A DNA stretch of 64,000 nucleotides from Kitasatospora kifunensis (lineage in GTDB: Bacteria; Actinomycetota; Actinomycetes; Streptomycetales; Streptomycetaceae). How positions within the stretch are numbered: the first letter of the stretch is position 1; each line of letters begins with the position of its first letter. The stretch lies in assembly GCF_014203855.1 (NCBI RefSeq), contig NZ_JACHJV010000001.1, forward strand, positions 186,001 through 250,000, read 5' to 3'. The notes beneath the pieces were generated by a model. That model saw nothing but the letters and a program-made list of their open reading frames with translations. It was not told where the DNA came from and made no database searches. Shown here piece by piece: positions 42,078-51,693 of this stretch. The translations under genes and the position numbers were made by a program.

Positions 42078-43763
42078 TCAGGCCGGGCAGATGCCGCGGG
42101 TGTAGTCGACCGTCGCGGCCGCCTGCGAGTACTGCCACTCCGGGGTCAGCAGGTTCGCGTCCAGCTGCGCGGCCGCGGCCGGGCTCTCCACCAGGTAGCC
42201 GAAGTCCTGCAGCCAGGCGGGGTACAGGTTCTTCGAGCCGATGAAGAAGGCCGAACCGTCAACGGAGACCAGCTTGTGGTGCAGCGCGAACGGGTGGCCG
42301 TCCGCCCAGGTCGCGCTCGGGGCCGCGCGGAAGGAGGCGAGCTGGAGGTTCTGGCACATGGTGGCCTTTGCGCTCGGCGCGTCACCGGTCAGTGCCGCGA
42401 GCCGCCCCTGGAGCGCGTCGCTGACCTCCGACAGGGACTTGATCTGCGAGTAGCCGCCGCTGCCGACCGCGCCGCGGTTGGCCGGGTCGCTCACCACGAT
42501 GCGCACCTTGACGCCGGCGGCGAGCTTGGCCGCGAGGAGGTCGTAGAGCCGTAGGTCGTAGCGCGGCAGCGGCGGGCAGGTGCCGTTCAGGTCCTGCTGG
42601 GAGATCTCGATGTGGCTGTTGGCGCTGGCGACCAGGGCCCGCAGCGCGTTCTCCTCGGGGTTGACCGTCTCGTAGTCGCGGTCGCCGTTGGTGTTGTCGC
42701 GCAGGGCGGCCAGGCCGCATTTGGCGTCGGCGGCCGCCGGCAGGTCGGACTGGTAGGTCGAGGTCGGGTCCGCGCTCTGGATGCCGACGCCCAGGCCGCC
42801 GACCGCGATCACCGGCAGGTTGCCGGTGGCCGGCGCGGGCGTGGGGTTGGCGTCCTTCTCCAGGGTCGGCAGGCAGGGCGCGCCGTTGGACGAGGCGAAC
42901 CAGGCGCTGGACAGGACACCGGTGTTCTGGCAGGTCCAGCCCCACAGGGTGTCGAGGTAGGAGCCGGCCGAGGTGGCGGCGGGCCCGGTCAGCGCGAGAT
43001 CGACGTCGGAGACCGGGTGACCGGTGTCGATGTAGTCGTCCTTCCAGTCGTTGATCCCACCGGTGATCACCGTGCGCCCGTCAACTACCAGCAGCTTGGA
43101 GTGGTTCCAGGACAGCGCGGTCTTGGAGGCGGTCATCGAGGCGACGTTCAGCGTCACGTCGGCGGCGGCCGGGCCGAGCTTCGCCACCAGGTCGTCACGG
43201 TAACTCGTGGGCAACGCGGTGATGTTGTACAGCGGCGCGGCCCCCACCAGGACCCGAACCGTGATCTTGTTCCCCGCCGCCGCCGAAGCCTTCAGGCCCG
43301 CCACGATCGCGTCCTGGAACTCGCCGTTCGGAAAAGGCGCCAGGGTGGAGATGTCCACGGTGCGGGTCGCCGCGGAGATGTTCTGCGTCATCTTGGCCAG
43401 CAGCTTGCGGGTCCCGACCCGGTCGGCGCAGTTCGCGTCACCCCAGCAGTTCGGAGTCTGCAGCAGCCAACCGGCCGGATCGTCGGCGGGGGCGTCCAGG
43501 CTGTTGCCGCTGGTGCGCTGCCAGACCGTTCCCTCAAGGCCCGGGGAGACCTGACGCAGCGTCTGCTCGACGGCGTCCAGGTGCGGGGTGCCCGAGCCGG
43601 CGGTGGGCAACGGCTGGGCGGCGGCCGGTCCGGCTATCGGCGTGTCGGCAAGGGCGGGAGCCGCCGGCAGCGCGGCCAACGCGGTGGCGAGGGTGAGGGT
43701 GGCCGTGACGGCCACCGCGGAGCGCGTGGGGCGGCCGAGACGACGGGACGGGCGACGAAGCAC
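42078..43763 (-). CDS. Secreted phospholipase D
   Basis: The protein has 561 residues: a Sec-type signal peptide (Arg-rich start, hydrophobic Ala/Leu core, APALAD cleavage region) and two HKD motifs, [19 protein letters not shown] in the first half and [19 protein letters not shown] in the second. This is the layout of the secreted Streptomyces phospholipases D, which hydrolyse or transphosphatidylate phospholipids. The GTG start has AAGGA upstream. The 5' region has a single GTTCACC on the opposite strand near 43788, part of a PHO-box half-site, too little to claim phosphate control. Confidence 0.95.
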   Translation of the reverse strand: MLRRPSRRLGRPTRSAVAVTATLTLATALAALPAAPALADTPIAGPAAAQPLPTAGSGTPHLDAVEQTLRQVSPGLEGTVWQRTSGNSLDAPADDPAGWLLQTPNCWGDANCADRVGTRKLLAKMTQNISAATRTVDISTLAPFPNGEFQDAIVAGLKASAAAGNKITVRVLVGAAPLYNITALPTSYRDDLVAKLGPAAADVTLNVASMTASKTALSWNHSKLLVVDGRTVITGGINDWKDDYIDTGHPVSDVDLALTGPAATSAGSYLDTLWGWTCQNTGVLSSAWFASSNGAPCLPTLEKDANPTPAPATGNLPVIAVGGLGVGIQSADPTSTYQSDLPAAADAKCGLAALRDNTNGDRDYETVNPEENALRALVASANSHIEISQQDLNGTCPPLPRYDLRLYDLLAAKLAAGVKVRIVVSDPANRGAVGSGGYSQIKSLSEVSDALQGRLAALTGDAPSAKATMCQNLQLASFRAAPSATWADGHPFALHHKLVSVDGSAFFIGSKNLYPAWLQDFGYLVESPAAAAQLDANLLTPEWQYSQAAATVDYTRGICPA

Positions 43764-43923
43764 AGGAATCCTTAAGAAGCGGCAATGTTCACCTAATAAT
43801 CCCCTTAAAAATACCTGACGGTAACTTGATGTGACGTCAGGGGTACGTCAGAGTCAGCGCACTGGGTGCGAGAACGGTCACGGGGTCGCGGGGTCGCAGG
43901 GTCGCAGGCGGACTCAGGCGGAC

Positions 43924-44781
43924 TCAGGTGAGGGCGACGTCGAGCCGCGGGTGCCTGGGAGCGCTGAGCGAGGGGTCGACCAGCACCGGTTCCGCCGCCC
44001 GGGCCCCGGCCAGGACCTGCGGATCGAGGCGGGCGAGCGCCAGAGCGGGATCAGCGGTGCCCGCGTCCACGAGCAGGGTGCCGTCCGGGCTCCAGACGGC
44101 ACTACCGCCAGAGCCCTGGTACGGCCCGCTGGGCCCGCAGTGGTTGGCCAACAGGGCGTAGCAGGTGTTGTCCAGGGCCCGGGCCGGGAAGACGACGGCA
44201 CGCTGCTGGGCACCCGAGCCCTGGCCGAACATCGCGCCGACCAGGTACGCGTGCGCGCCGTCGAGGGCGGCGGCGCGGGCGTGCTCGGGGAAGCCGGAGT
44301 CCCAGCAGATCCCCAGGCCAAGACGCCAGCCCTCGAAGGAGAGGGTGCATCCGGCGATGCCCGAGCTGAAGCCGGCGGCGCGCTCGTTCGGTGTGCCGTG
44401 CTGCTTGTCGTACTGGGCGGCGAACCGGCCGTCACGACCCAGCACCAGGACGGAGATGTGCAGTTGCCCCGACCCCGGGTTGCGGGTGGGAGCTCCGGCC
44501 ACCACCGCGGTGCGGGTCTCGGCGCAGGCCGCGGCCAGCGGATCCAAGCGGGGGTCGGCGGGGTCCAGGGTGTGGGCATCGGGGTCGGCCACGATCCCCG
44601 CCAACTCGTAACCGGTGAGGAAGAGCTCCGGCAGTACCAGCAGTTCGGCTCCCTGGTCGCCGGCGCGACGGACCAGGTCAGCGGCGGCGGCGACGTTCGC
44701 CGGGATGTCCAGCGCGACGCAGGCCGCCTGACCGGCCGCCACCGTGAGCGGACCGGAAGGCAGGGCATGAAGATCATTCAT
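43924..44781 (-). CDS. Carbon-nitrogen hydrolase (nitrilase superfamily)
   Basis: The protein has 285 residues with the Glu-Lys-Cys catalytic triad: Glu in LPELFLTGYEL, Lys in QYDKQHGTPNERAAGF, and Cys in GICWDSGFPEHAR. Members hydrolyse amides or nitriles; the substrate cannot be told. ATG 44781 (MNDLHALPSG) is preferred to the in-frame 44811 start on family alignment, although no strong ribosome binding site is seen. It faces the truncated oxidase across an almost zero gap. Confidence 0.9.
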   Translation of the reverse strand: MNDLHALPSGPLTVAAGQAACVALDIPANVAAAADLVRRAGDQGAELLVLPELFLTGYELAGIVADPDAHTLDPADPRLDPLAAACAETRTAVVAGAPTRNPGSGQLHISVLVLGRDGRFAAQYDKQHGTPNERAAGFSSGIAGCTLSFEGWRLGLGICWDSGFPEHARAAALDGAHAYLVGAMFGQGSGAQQRAVVFPARALDNTCYALLANHCGPSGPYQGSGGSAVWSPDGTLLVDAGTADPALALARLDPQVLAGARAAEPVLVDPSLSAPRHPRLDVALT

Positions 44782-44832
44782 GGCAGGCCAACCTATCGCG
44801 CCCCGCCGCACAGCCCCTCACCCGGGGCCTGA

Positions 44833-45940
44833 GCCCGAGTACGGGCCGCTGTCGCGGCGCTACGGCTCGGTGGTGGACCACCTGTACGGCGTGGAGGTGG
44901 TGGTCGTGGACCAGGACGGCAGCGCCCGCGTGGTGGTCGCCACCCGCGAGCCCGACGACCCGAACCACGACCTGTGGTGGGCGCACACCGGCGCCGGCGG
45001 CGGCAACTTCGGTGTCGTCACCCGGTACTGGCTGCGCTCGCCCGACGCCACCGGCACCGACCCGGCGGGACTCCTACCACGCGCGCCGCGCCAACTGCTG
45101 GAGTGCCTGGTCGTCTGGGCCTGGGACGAGCAGATGACCGAGCGGGCGTTCACCACGCTGCTGGCCAACTTCGCGCGCTGGCACGAGTGCAACAGCGCGC
45201 CCGGCTCGCCCGCGGCCGGCCTGTACGCGGTCCTGGAACCCGCACACCGCAGTGCCGGCAGCTTCCAGTTGGTCGTGCAGATCGACGCCGGCCTGCCGGG
45301 CGCCGACGCGCTGGTCACCGACTTCGTCTCCGCGGTGACGGCAGGCACGGGTGCCACCCAACTCCTCAACGGCCGCCGCACCATGCCCTGGCTGCACCCC
45401 ACCACCTGGCCGGGCAACGGCGAGCCCGGCGATATGATCACCCGCCGCTACAAGGAGAAGGCCGGCTACCTGCGCCGGGGCTTCACCGCCACCCAACTCG
45501 CCACGATCTACCAGCACCTGACGAACTCCACCGGCGGAAGCACCGGCGGCATGCTGTTCGTCGGCTACGGCGGCCAGGTCAACACCGTGCCGCCGCAGGC
45601 CACCGCCGTCGCCCAGCGCGACGCGGTGATGAAGGCGGTCTTCCACACGACTTGGGCCGATGAGCAGGACGACGCGGCCAACCTGGCCTGGATCCGTGAC
45701 TTCTACCGCGATGTCTACCGGGACACCGGCGGCGTCCCCGTCCCCGGCGGGGTCAGCGACGGGTCGTACATCAACTATCCGGACGTCGACCTGGCGGACC
45801 CCGCCTGGAACACCTCCGGCGTGCCCTGGCAGACCCTGTACTACAAGGGCAACTACCCGCGTCTGCAGCAGATCAAGGCCCGCTGGGACCCGCGCAACGT
45901 CTTCCACCACGCGCTCGCGATCGACTCGTCAACCGGCTGA
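44833..45940 (+). pseudogene. N-terminally truncated FAD-linked (berberine-bridge-type) oxidase
   Basis: The frame starts inside the FAD domain at YGPLSRRYGSVVDHLYGVEVV, where a preceding GGG-type glycine motif and roughly 140-180 residues (plus any signal) would be expected. The rest is intact: GGGNFGVVTRYWLR, and the BBE-type C-terminus YYKGNYPRLQQIKARWDP. No plausible start codon or ribosome binding site precedes it, and the nitrilase-family gene begins immediately to the left in the opposite direction. I read it as a decayed gene after a deletion or rearrangement. Confidence 0.8.
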
Positions 45941-45996
45941 GGCCGGCAGACGGCAGACGGCAGGCAGCAGACGGCAGACAGTGGGCGTCAACTCCC

Positions 45997-46707
45997 CTAC
46001 GCTCGGCGTGCGAGCAGCAGTTGACACCTCGGGCTGCCGTCCTCCCGCCGTCCGAGGCCCTCCAGGGGCGCCACCGTCACGGCGAATCCGGCCGCCGCCA
46101 GGTCCGTGCGCAGCGCCGTCAACGGGCAGCTGCGGTAGTACATCACGAAGGGTGGGCGCCATACCGCGTTCCGCACCCGCATCACCGCGTCGAAGCCGGC
46201 CAGCGCCCAGTACCAGGGTGAGGTGACGCGTGGCGGTGCGGCGACCGGAAAGGCGAAGAGTCCACCGGGTCGCAGCGCCCGGTGGACGGCGGCGAAGAGT
46301 GCGGGCCGCTCCGCCGGCAGGAAGTGTCCGAGGGCTCCGAAACTGACCGCCAGATCGAAGGCTTCGGTGAAGGGCAGTGCCCGCGCATCGGCCCGTACCC
46401 ACTGCGCGTCCGGGTGCGCGGTGCGCGCCTGGGCGAGCATGCCGCCGCTGAAGTCCACCCCGGTGACCGGTCCTCGGCACAGTGGCGTCAAGGCCCGCAT
46501 TCCCGCACCGGTTCCGCAGCAGACGTCCAGGCCCGCTCCGAACGGCCCGAGCGGACGCAGGACCTCGGCGGTCGCCGTCAGGACGCGGTCGGGGGTGCGA
46601 AAGGGCGTGTGATCGAACGTGGGCGCCAGCAGGTCGTAGCCGCGCTCGACGGAGTTGAGCGCCTGAGCCGCCAGGTCGCGCAGGGAGGGACCCTGGGAGG
46701 AGAACAT
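45997..46707 (-). CDS. Class I SAM-dependent methyltransferase
   Basis: The protein has 236 residues with motif I LDVCCGTGAGMRAL, motif GVDFSGGMLAQAR, and AFDLAVSFGALGHF. The methyl acceptor is unknown. It ends near the truncated oxidase (convergent, 56-base gap). The start ATG at 46707 has only a weak ribosome binding site (GGGACG). Confidence 0.85.
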   Translation of the reverse strand: MFSSQGPSLRDLAAQALNSVERGYDLLAPTFDHTPFRTPDRVLTATAEVLRPLGPFGAGLDVCCGTGAGMRALTPLCRGPVTGVDFSGGMLAQARTAHPDAQWVRADARALPFTEAFDLAVSFGALGHFLPAERPALFAAVHRALRPGGLFAFPVAAPPRVTSPWYWALAGFDAVMRVRNAVWRPPFVMYYRSCPLTALRTDLAAAGFAVTVAPLEGLGRREDGSPRCQLLLARRA

Positions 46708-46779
46708 CGTCCCAGCTTAGGGCTGTCGGGTCGAGAATCTCCTGGGAGGTCACCCTGGATATCATTAACCCTTGTTCCT

Positions 46780-47018
46780 TCATTGACTGTTGGCGGCCCT
46801 CCAGCCCTTGCCTTGCCGAGCCGACCCGGCGATGAAGACGTACCGGTCGGCGATGGGTTGGAACCATCCAGCGCCTGAGCAACCAAGCGAAACCGGGCAG
46901 GGTTTAGCAGAGTTAATAGCCGTGGACGTTTACCGTGGACAGAAGCAAGGCAAATGCACCGTACAGTTCATGGAGACAGTCACGAGCACAACAGACACCT
47001 GAAACTAGCGAGGAAATC
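46780..47018 (+). promoter_or_regulatory. Promoter and possibly structured leader of the H1-like gene
   Basis: The 311-base gap between the methyltransferase start and the TTG start at 47019 contains a hairpin-prone stretch, including GATGG-loop-CCATC near 46853-46870, and no convincing gene. One or two short frames exist but lack start signals. It may be a long untranslated leader. Confidence 0.35.
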
Positions 47019-47645
47019 TTGGCTACTACGTTCGACACTCAGGACAGCGTCGCGTCCACCATCGCCCTGCTGAAGAGCGAGCTCCCCCGTCTGGAGCAGC
47101 AACAGGGCACGCTTGAAAGCGAGTTGGCCACCGTCACGGAGCGCCTGGGCGCGGTGCGCAGCGCCCTGAGCAGCCTCCAGTCGCTGGCTCCGGCTCCCCT
47201 CGCGCAGCAGGCCGCCGCGGTTGAGGCGCCGGCTGTGGAGGCTCCGGCCGCCGAGGCCCCGGCCACGAAGGCGCCGAAGAAGAGCGCCCCGAAGGCCGCT
47301 CGCCGGGCTCCCGGCGCGAAGGCGGGCCGGTCCCGCAAGGCCGCCGCCGCACCGGTGGCCGCCGAGACCCCGCGTGCCACGCGGCGTACGGCCAAGTCCC
47401 GCAAGGACGCGGCCCCCGCGACGACCGAGGCGCCGAAGAAGCGCACCCCCGGGCTCACCGACGGCATCCTGGAGTTCCTGGCCAAGGCCGAGGCGCCGGT
47501 CCGCGCCGGTGACGTCGCGCTGGGTCTGGGCCGCGAGTCCACCCCCGGCAGCGTGAACGCGATCCGCACCGCCCTGGAGCGCCTGGTGAAGGCCTCCCGC
47601 GCGGAGCGTACGGGCCGTGGCCTGTACCAGGCGGCCCAGGGCTGA
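47019..47645 (+). CDS. Histone-H1-like basic protein with coiled coil and winged-helix-like end
   Basis: The product has 208 residues. The first 60 form a coiled coil (LLKSELPRLEQQQGTLESEL). The middle 90 residues are Ala/Lys/Pro-rich like histone H1 tails (KAPKKSAPKAARRAPGAKAG). The last 60 (LTDGILEFLAKAEAPVRAGD, then ALERLVKASRAERTGRG) look like a winged helix. This suggests DNA binding or a nucleoid role. The start is an unusual TTG at 47019 (MATTFDTQDS), chosen because GAGGA lies just before it and the N-terminal sequence fits the coiled coil; upstream in-frame starts look spurious. A strong terminator follows. Confidence 0.8.
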   Translation: MATTFDTQDSVASTIALLKSELPRLEQQQGTLESELATVTERLGAVRSALSSLQSLAPAPLAQQAAAVEAPAVEAPAAEAPATKAPKKSAPKAARRAPGAKAGRSRKAAAAPVAAETPRATRRTAKSRKDAAPATTEAPKKRTPGLTDGILEFLAKAEAPVRAGDVALGLGRESTPGSVNAIRTALERLVKASRAERTGRGLYQAAQG

Positions 47646-47733
47646 CAGCCTTCGCGGTAGGAAAACCCCTCGCCGGGCGTAGGCCTCGGCAACCGGGGCG
47701 GGCGGCCACGCTGGTAGACCAGTGCGGCTTCGC

Positions 47734-47771
47734 AAGGTGGGGCGCGCCTTTCGAGGCGCGCCCCACCTTTT
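47734..47771 (+). terminator. Strong intrinsic terminator after the H1-like gene
   Basis: A perfect 15-base stem (AAGGTGGGGCGCGCC at 47734-47748, its complement at 47755-47769) has a six-base loop and is followed by TTTT. Confidence 0.93.
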
Positions 47772-47841
47772 GCCGTTCCTTTTGCCGCCAGGCACACCCC
47801 CACACGACCTACCAACGGCCTGGCAACGACCTACCGAAGGT

Positions 47842-48249
47842 TTACAGCGAACCGACCACCTTGCGCGGGCTGACGCGGACGACCACGCGCTCGGCGTCGT
47901 CCTTGGCGGCGGGGTTGAAGTCGGCGTAGTCCTTGCCGGTGTACTTGCGCGAGAGCGCGTCGATCAGGGCCTGGCCGCCCTCGGTGGACAAGGTGGCGTT
48001 GCCGCGCACCTCGGCGTAGGTGTAGGGGGCCTCAGACGGGTTGATCATGACGGTGATCCGCGGGTCCCGCCGCAGGTTGCGCTCCTTGCGGCGGCCGACG
48101 GTCGTGGAGATCAGCAGATCGTCACCGTCGCGCTTGATCCAGGTGATGGAGAGCTGGGCGCTGCCGTCGGGCTGGATCGTCGCCACGGTCGCGAAGGCAC
48201 GCTGCTCGTCGAGGTACTTCTTCAACTCGTCGGAGAGTTCGGCTGACAC
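47842..48249 (-). CDS. PPOX-class F420-dependent oxidoreductase-type split-barrel protein
   Basis: The protein has 135 residues with the flavin/F420-binding split-barrel pattern: FATVATIQPDGSAQLSITWI, STTVGRRKERNLRRDPRITV, and YAEVRGNATLS. Such Streptomyces proteins are annotated as PPOX-class F420-dependent enzymes; the substrate is unknown. It is a single gene ending against the terminator of the H1-like gene. Confidence 0.9.
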   Translation of the reverse strand: MSAELSDELKKYLDEQRAFATVATIQPDGSAQLSITWIKRDGDDLLISTTVGRRKERNLRRDPRITVMINPSEAPYTYAEVRGNATLSTEGGQALIDALSRKYTGKDYADFNPAAKDDAERVVVRVSPRKVVGSL

Positions 48250-48380
48250 TGTCCGTCACCTGTTCTTCGGAGGGTGGCCCCAAGGCCCGAAAGGCGCCGA
48301 TTTGCGGCGTTAACTCACCGTATCCCCCGGGCAAGTTCGCATCCGGCATCCACGCCCAAGTCACCCGCGTCACCCGCGTC

Positions 48381-48455
48381 GCCGGCGGGAGCCGGTGGGA
48401 CAGCCGGTGGGACAGCCGGTGGGACAGCCGGTGGGATAGCCAGCGGGGTAGCCGG
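48381..48455. repeat. 12-bp tandem repeat (CCGGTGGGACAG)
   Basis: About five copies of CCGGTGGGACAG-type units, the last two degenerate, lie in the 381-base gap (48250-48630) between the PPOX gene and the small gene at 48631. Nothing else is seen in the gap beyond likely promoters. Confidence 0.85.
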
Positions 48456-48630
48456 CGCGGCAGCCAGTAGGGAGCCGACAGGGAGCCGAACCCCGCCACT
48501 CGGCGCTACCGTGGCTGGGAGGGACCAACGCGACGAGTCCCACCCCACCCCGGACCGGCCCGCACACAGACACCGGAGCAGGCCGGCTCGACCGCCCACC
48601 ATGTGCCGGTCCCTCTCAGGGAGGCCCCCG

Positions 48631-48861
48631 ATGGCCGAAGCCTACGAGCTCGTCTTCACCCGCGATCCCGGCCAGGGTGAGCAGGACGTGGTGACCGTTC
48701 GCCCGACCGGCGCCACCGGACCAGGTGGCCACCCGGTCTACACCGACGCGAGCGGAGCGATCCGCGCCGAGATCAGCGACCGCGGCGAGGTGCGGATGCT
48801 CGCCACCACCGGCCACCAGGACCTCCAGCTCCCGACAGCCGTGCGCGCGCTCCCCCGCTGA
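48631..48861 (+). CDS. Small hypothetical protein (possibly DUF6296-like)
   Basis: The 76-residue protein (MAEAYELVFTRDPGQGEQ..) has a compact beta-rich pattern, TGPGGHPVYTDASGAIRAEI, that I associate with small DUF6296-type proteins of Kitasatospora and Streptomyces. This family call is from memory and tentative. AGGGAGG precedes ATG 48631. Confidence 0.65.
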   Translation: MAEAYELVFTRDPGQGEQDVVTVRPTGATGPGGHPVYTDASGAIRAEISDRGEVRMLATTGHQDLQLPTAVRALPR

Positions 48862-49192
48862 CCCTCGCCCCGCCCTCGCCCCACCCCGGGCCCTGGCCCC
48901 GCCCCACCCTGCCCAGTTGCCTGCTCGGCAAGCTCCGCAGCATCAGGGCGTGCCCTGGCGGCCAGTTGATCGTTCCTTGATTGTCCGTCACCAACGCTCC
49001 GTCACCTTCAGATGCGTGCGAGGCGTGACGCCGGAACGCCCGTGGCGAAGACGGGCCGGCGGGTGGCGGTGGGTGGCCGGGGGTCTGCCACCCGGTCCGC
49101 GGCAGGCGGCGGGAGCCGTTCTGGGTGCCGGGACCGGGTTGCGCGGTGTGCCGGGACCGCCGGCGCGCCGCAAGTCGAGAGAGGGAGTATCT
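48862..49192. other. Intergenic region, no gene seen
   Basis: The 331 bases between the small gene and the condensation-domain protein are GC-rich, with CCCCGCCC-type low complexity at the left and an AGAGGGAG ribosome binding site at the right end. No convincing coding sequence was found. Confidence 0.5.
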
Positions 49193-50707
49193 GTGCGTAT
49201 CACCGACCTGGCCCGCTGTGAGGCCCGTCCGGGGCGGGTCATGGAATGGACCCTCCACCCGTCCACCATCGACGCCGCCACGGCCCTTGCGGACGACCTT
49301 CGTCCGCTCTCCTACATCCAGGAGTCGCACCTGCGCACCGCGCGGACCGTGCGCGACAGCGGTCTGACGGTGCCGACCTGGATCGGCATGCGCTTCAGCC
49401 TGCCCGGCCCGGTGGACCCAACGCTGTTGGAGGCCACACTGCTTGACTGGACCCTGCGCCACGAGACGCTGCGCAGCGGATTCCGCCGCCGCACCGAGGG
49501 CGTGCGCCGCTTCACGATCGGCGCCGGGTCGGTGGCCCTGCGCCGGCACGAGGCCGGGGTGTTCGACCGGACGGACGAGCTGGTCGCCTACCTGCAGAAC
49601 CGTTTCGATGCCGCGACGAACGCACTCGAGTGGCCGAACTACATCTACGCGGCCGTCCTGCGTGAGGACGGTACGGACGTCTACCTCGCCTTCGACCACA
49701 GCAACGTGGACGGGTATTCGCTGTTCCGCATTCCCGCCGAGTTCCAGGAGCTCTACGACACGCGCCGTCGCGGCGGCGAACCGCAGGCGGTGGCGGCCGG
49801 AAGCTACCTCGACTTCTGCGAACTCGAGTGCGCGCACGCGGACGAGGTCGACCAGACCCACTCCGCCGTCGCCCACTGGCGGGAGTTCATCTCCCGCTGC
49901 GACGATCGGCTGCCGAGTTTCCCCCTCGATCTCGGCCTGGAGCCGCACGAGCCGATGCCCGCCCAGAAGCTGATGACCGAGATGCTGGTGGACGAGGCGC
50001 ACGCTGCCGGGTTCGAGCGCTACTGCCGGCCCTACGGGGGCACTCTGGCCGGCATCCTGGCCGCCAGCGGCCTGATCGCCCGGGAGCTCGGCGGGCACGA
50101 CGTCTACCGGACCGTGGTGCCGTTCCACACCAGGGCGGCCTCCCAGTGGCAGGACTCGCTGGGCTGGTACGTCGGCGTCGTACCCATCGAGATCCCCGCG
50201 GTCGACGCACCCGACTTCCCGAGTGCCCTGGCGATGGCACGCTCCGAACTGCGCGCGAACCGGCGGCTCGCCCGCACGCCGCTGGCCCGGATCCTGCACC
50301 TGCTCGGCTCGGACTTCCGCCCGACCTCGCCCGACCTGCACTCGCTCCTGTCGTTCATCGACGCCAGGTCCGTCCCCGGCGCCGAACGCTGGACCGAGCA
50401 GAACGCCTGCGCGACGCTCAGGGTCTCCCACGGCGACCAGGCCTGCGTCTGGGTCACCCGACTCCACGAGGGCCTGCACCTCGCCTGCCGCCACCCTGAC
50501 ACCGCCGTCGCCGCACTCTCCCTGCGCGCCTACGCGGACGCGCTGCGCGACACCATCGTGCGGATCGCCGAACAGGGCGGCGGCCTCGACACCGCCCGGC
50601 CCGCGGCGCGGCCCGCGAGCGAGCTGGAACTGCTGCCGAGTGCGCGGATCCTGCCCGGCCAGGCGATCGACGAGGCCCGGACGGTCGGGCGGCTGCTCAG
50701 GGCGTGA
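49193..50707 (+). CDS. Stand-alone condensation-domain (acyltransferase-type) protein
   Basis: The protein has 504 residues and is related to NRPS condensation domains but has no adenylation or carrier domain. The catalytic segment reads [11 protein letters not shown]: the second His and the Asp-Gly of HHxxxDG are kept, while the first His is Asp. Similar free-standing enzymes form esters or amides between small molecules or carrier-bound acids. GTG 49193 was chosen because AGAGGGAG precedes it ([14 protein letters not shown]). The gene lies 29 kb from the NRPS and overlaps the end of rpmF tail-to-tail, so a role in the main cluster is unproven. Confidence 0.85.
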   Translation: MRITDLARCEARPGRVMEWTLHPSTIDAATALADDLRPLSYIQESHLRTARTVRDSGLTVPTWIGMRFSLPGPVDPTLLEATLLDWTLRHETLRSGFRRRTEGVRRFTIGAGSVALRRHEAGVFDRTDELVAYLQNRFDAATNALEWPNYIYAAVLREDGTDVYLAFDHSNVDGYSLFRIPAEFQELYDTRRRGGEPQAVAAGSYLDFCELECAHADEVDQTHSAVAHWREFISRCDDRLPSFPLDLGLEPHEPMPAQKLMTEMLVDEAHAAGFERYCRPYGGTLAGILAASGLIARELGGHDVYRTVVPFHTRAASQWQDSLGWYVGVVPIEIPAVDAPDFPSALAMARSELRANRRLARTPLARILHLLGSDFRPTSPDLHSLLSFIDARSVPGAERWTEQNACATLRVSHGDQACVWVTRLHEGLHLACRHPDTAVAALSLRAYADALRDTIVRIAEQGGGLDTARPAARPASELELLPSARILPGQAIDEARTVGRLLRA

Positions 50708-50861
50708 GCAGCCCGCGCTCGTACGCCTTGACCAGGCTGCGCGGCACCAGGAGTTCGCGTCCCTGGACGGTGATCGGGACGAGCTGTGGGGCGCTCGCCT
50801 TCCACTGCGAGCGGCGGTGACGGGTGTTGCTGCGTGACATCTTGCGCTTGGGGACGGCCAT
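50697..50861 (-). CDS. rpmF: Ribosomal protein L32, zinc-free paralogue
   Basis: The protein has 54 residues: [20 protein letters not shown] is the L32 start. The usual C-terminal zinc ribbon with four Cys is absent (no Cys at all), which marks the zinc-independent form made when zinc is scarce. It lies 27 bases after the S18 paralogue and behind the same Zur box. The last codons overlap those of the convergent condensation-domain gene. Confidence 0.95.
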   Translation of the reverse strand: MAVPKRKMSRSNTRHRRSQWKASAPQLVPITVQGRELLVPRSLVKAYERGLLTP

Positions 50862-50888
50862 GTCAGTGCTCCTAGGGGTGAGTTGAGC

Positions 50889-51134
50889 TCAGCGAGGGGT
50901 CGAGGCGTACGGCAGCAGGGCCATCTCGCGGGCGTTCTTGATGGCACGAGCCATCGCGCGCTGCTGTTGGACGGTGAGGCGGGTGACCCGACGGCTGCGG
51001 ATCTTGCCGCGGTCGGAGATGAACTTCCGCAACAGGTTGGTGTCCTTGTAGTCGATGTACGTGATGCCAGCCTCGAACAGCGGGTTCGGGCGGGGGCGCG
51101 CGGGCCGTCCGCCGGGTCCGGAGCGCTTGGCCAT
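50889..51134 (-). CDS. rpsR: Ribosomal protein S18, zinc-free paralogue
   Basis: The protein has 81 residues with the S18 core [20 protein letters not shown] and [20 protein letters not shown]. It has no Cys, unlike zinc-binding S18 forms, which fits the low-zinc paralogue. It is first in a two-gene unit with rpmF, with a Zur box 60 bases upstream. It assembles in the 30S subunit. Confidence 0.96.
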   Translation of the reverse strand: MAKRSGPGGRPARPRPNPLFEAGITYIDYKDTNLLRKFISDRGKIRSRRVTRLTVQQQRAMARAIKNAREMALLPYASTPR

Positions 51135-51194
51135 GTCGGGATCTCTCCTTCGTGCCTTCGTGTCGGCCGACTGTGGAGCCAACACTATCTCAGA

Positions 51195-51209
51195 TGAAAA
51201 TGACTTCCA
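51195..51209 (-). promoter_or_regulatory. Zur box upstream of the zinc-free rpsR-rpmF pair
   Basis: TGAAAATGACTTCCA matches the Streptomyces Zur consensus TGAAAATGATTTTCA at 13 of 15 positions. It lies 60 bases before the S18 start. Zur with zinc would repress the pair, and zinc shortage would release it. Confidence 0.88.
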
Positions 51210-51360
51210 TTTCACTATAGCTTGGATCGCCAACCCCGGGCGGCGCCGAGCGCAGGATGCCGAACACCCGCTGGTGGCCGACGGCGAACAGGCTGGGGGA
51301 AGATGGGGGGAATTGGGCCGATGACGCCCGGCCCGCCTCGAACCGAAACGGGGATCGATC

Positions 51361-51522
51361 ATGTTCAAGGTCTTGTTGGTCCTGCTCTGCCTGGTGCTGC
51401 CCTGGCTCGCGGTGCTGATCAAGGAGGGGCCGAGCCTGAAGGTGCTCTGGACCTTCCTCCTCCAGCTGTGCGGCCACCTCCCCGGAGTCCTCTACGGCCT
51501 CTACCGGGTCGTGAAGGACTGA
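51361..51522 (+). CDS. Pmp3/YqaE-like small membrane protein
   Basis: The 53-residue protein has two hydrophobic segments, [18 protein letters not shown] and [20 protein letters not shown], the layout of the Pmp3/UPF0057 family. Members sit in the cytoplasmic membrane and are linked to stress tolerance. The start ATG follows a weak ribosome binding site. It was located directly in the sequence. Confidence 0.75.
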   Translation: MFKVLLVLLCLVLPWLAVLIKEGPSLKVLWTFLLQLCGHLPGVLYGLYRVVKD

Positions 51523-51693
51523 CCGACCCACACACCGCCGCCGGGCCGGAAGGCGCCGACCATCCGACGGATCGCCAAACAGCGACTGCCGCACAGACGT
51601 TCGTCCGGTCAAGCGGCAGGCGCTCCTGGCGGGTCAGACGGGTGAAACGCACCCGTCTGACCGCTTCCGGCACCCACGGGCGGCAGTTGGGCA

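Noticed and set aside
43764..43860. PHO box upstream of phospholipase D
   Set aside because: Only one GTTCACC unit is seen; PhoP sites need at least two direct repeats.
46800..46890. tRNA gene or tRNA-like element ahead of the H1-like gene
   Set aside because: A GGTTGGAACC segment resembles a T-arm, but no acceptor stem or anticodon arm could be folded.
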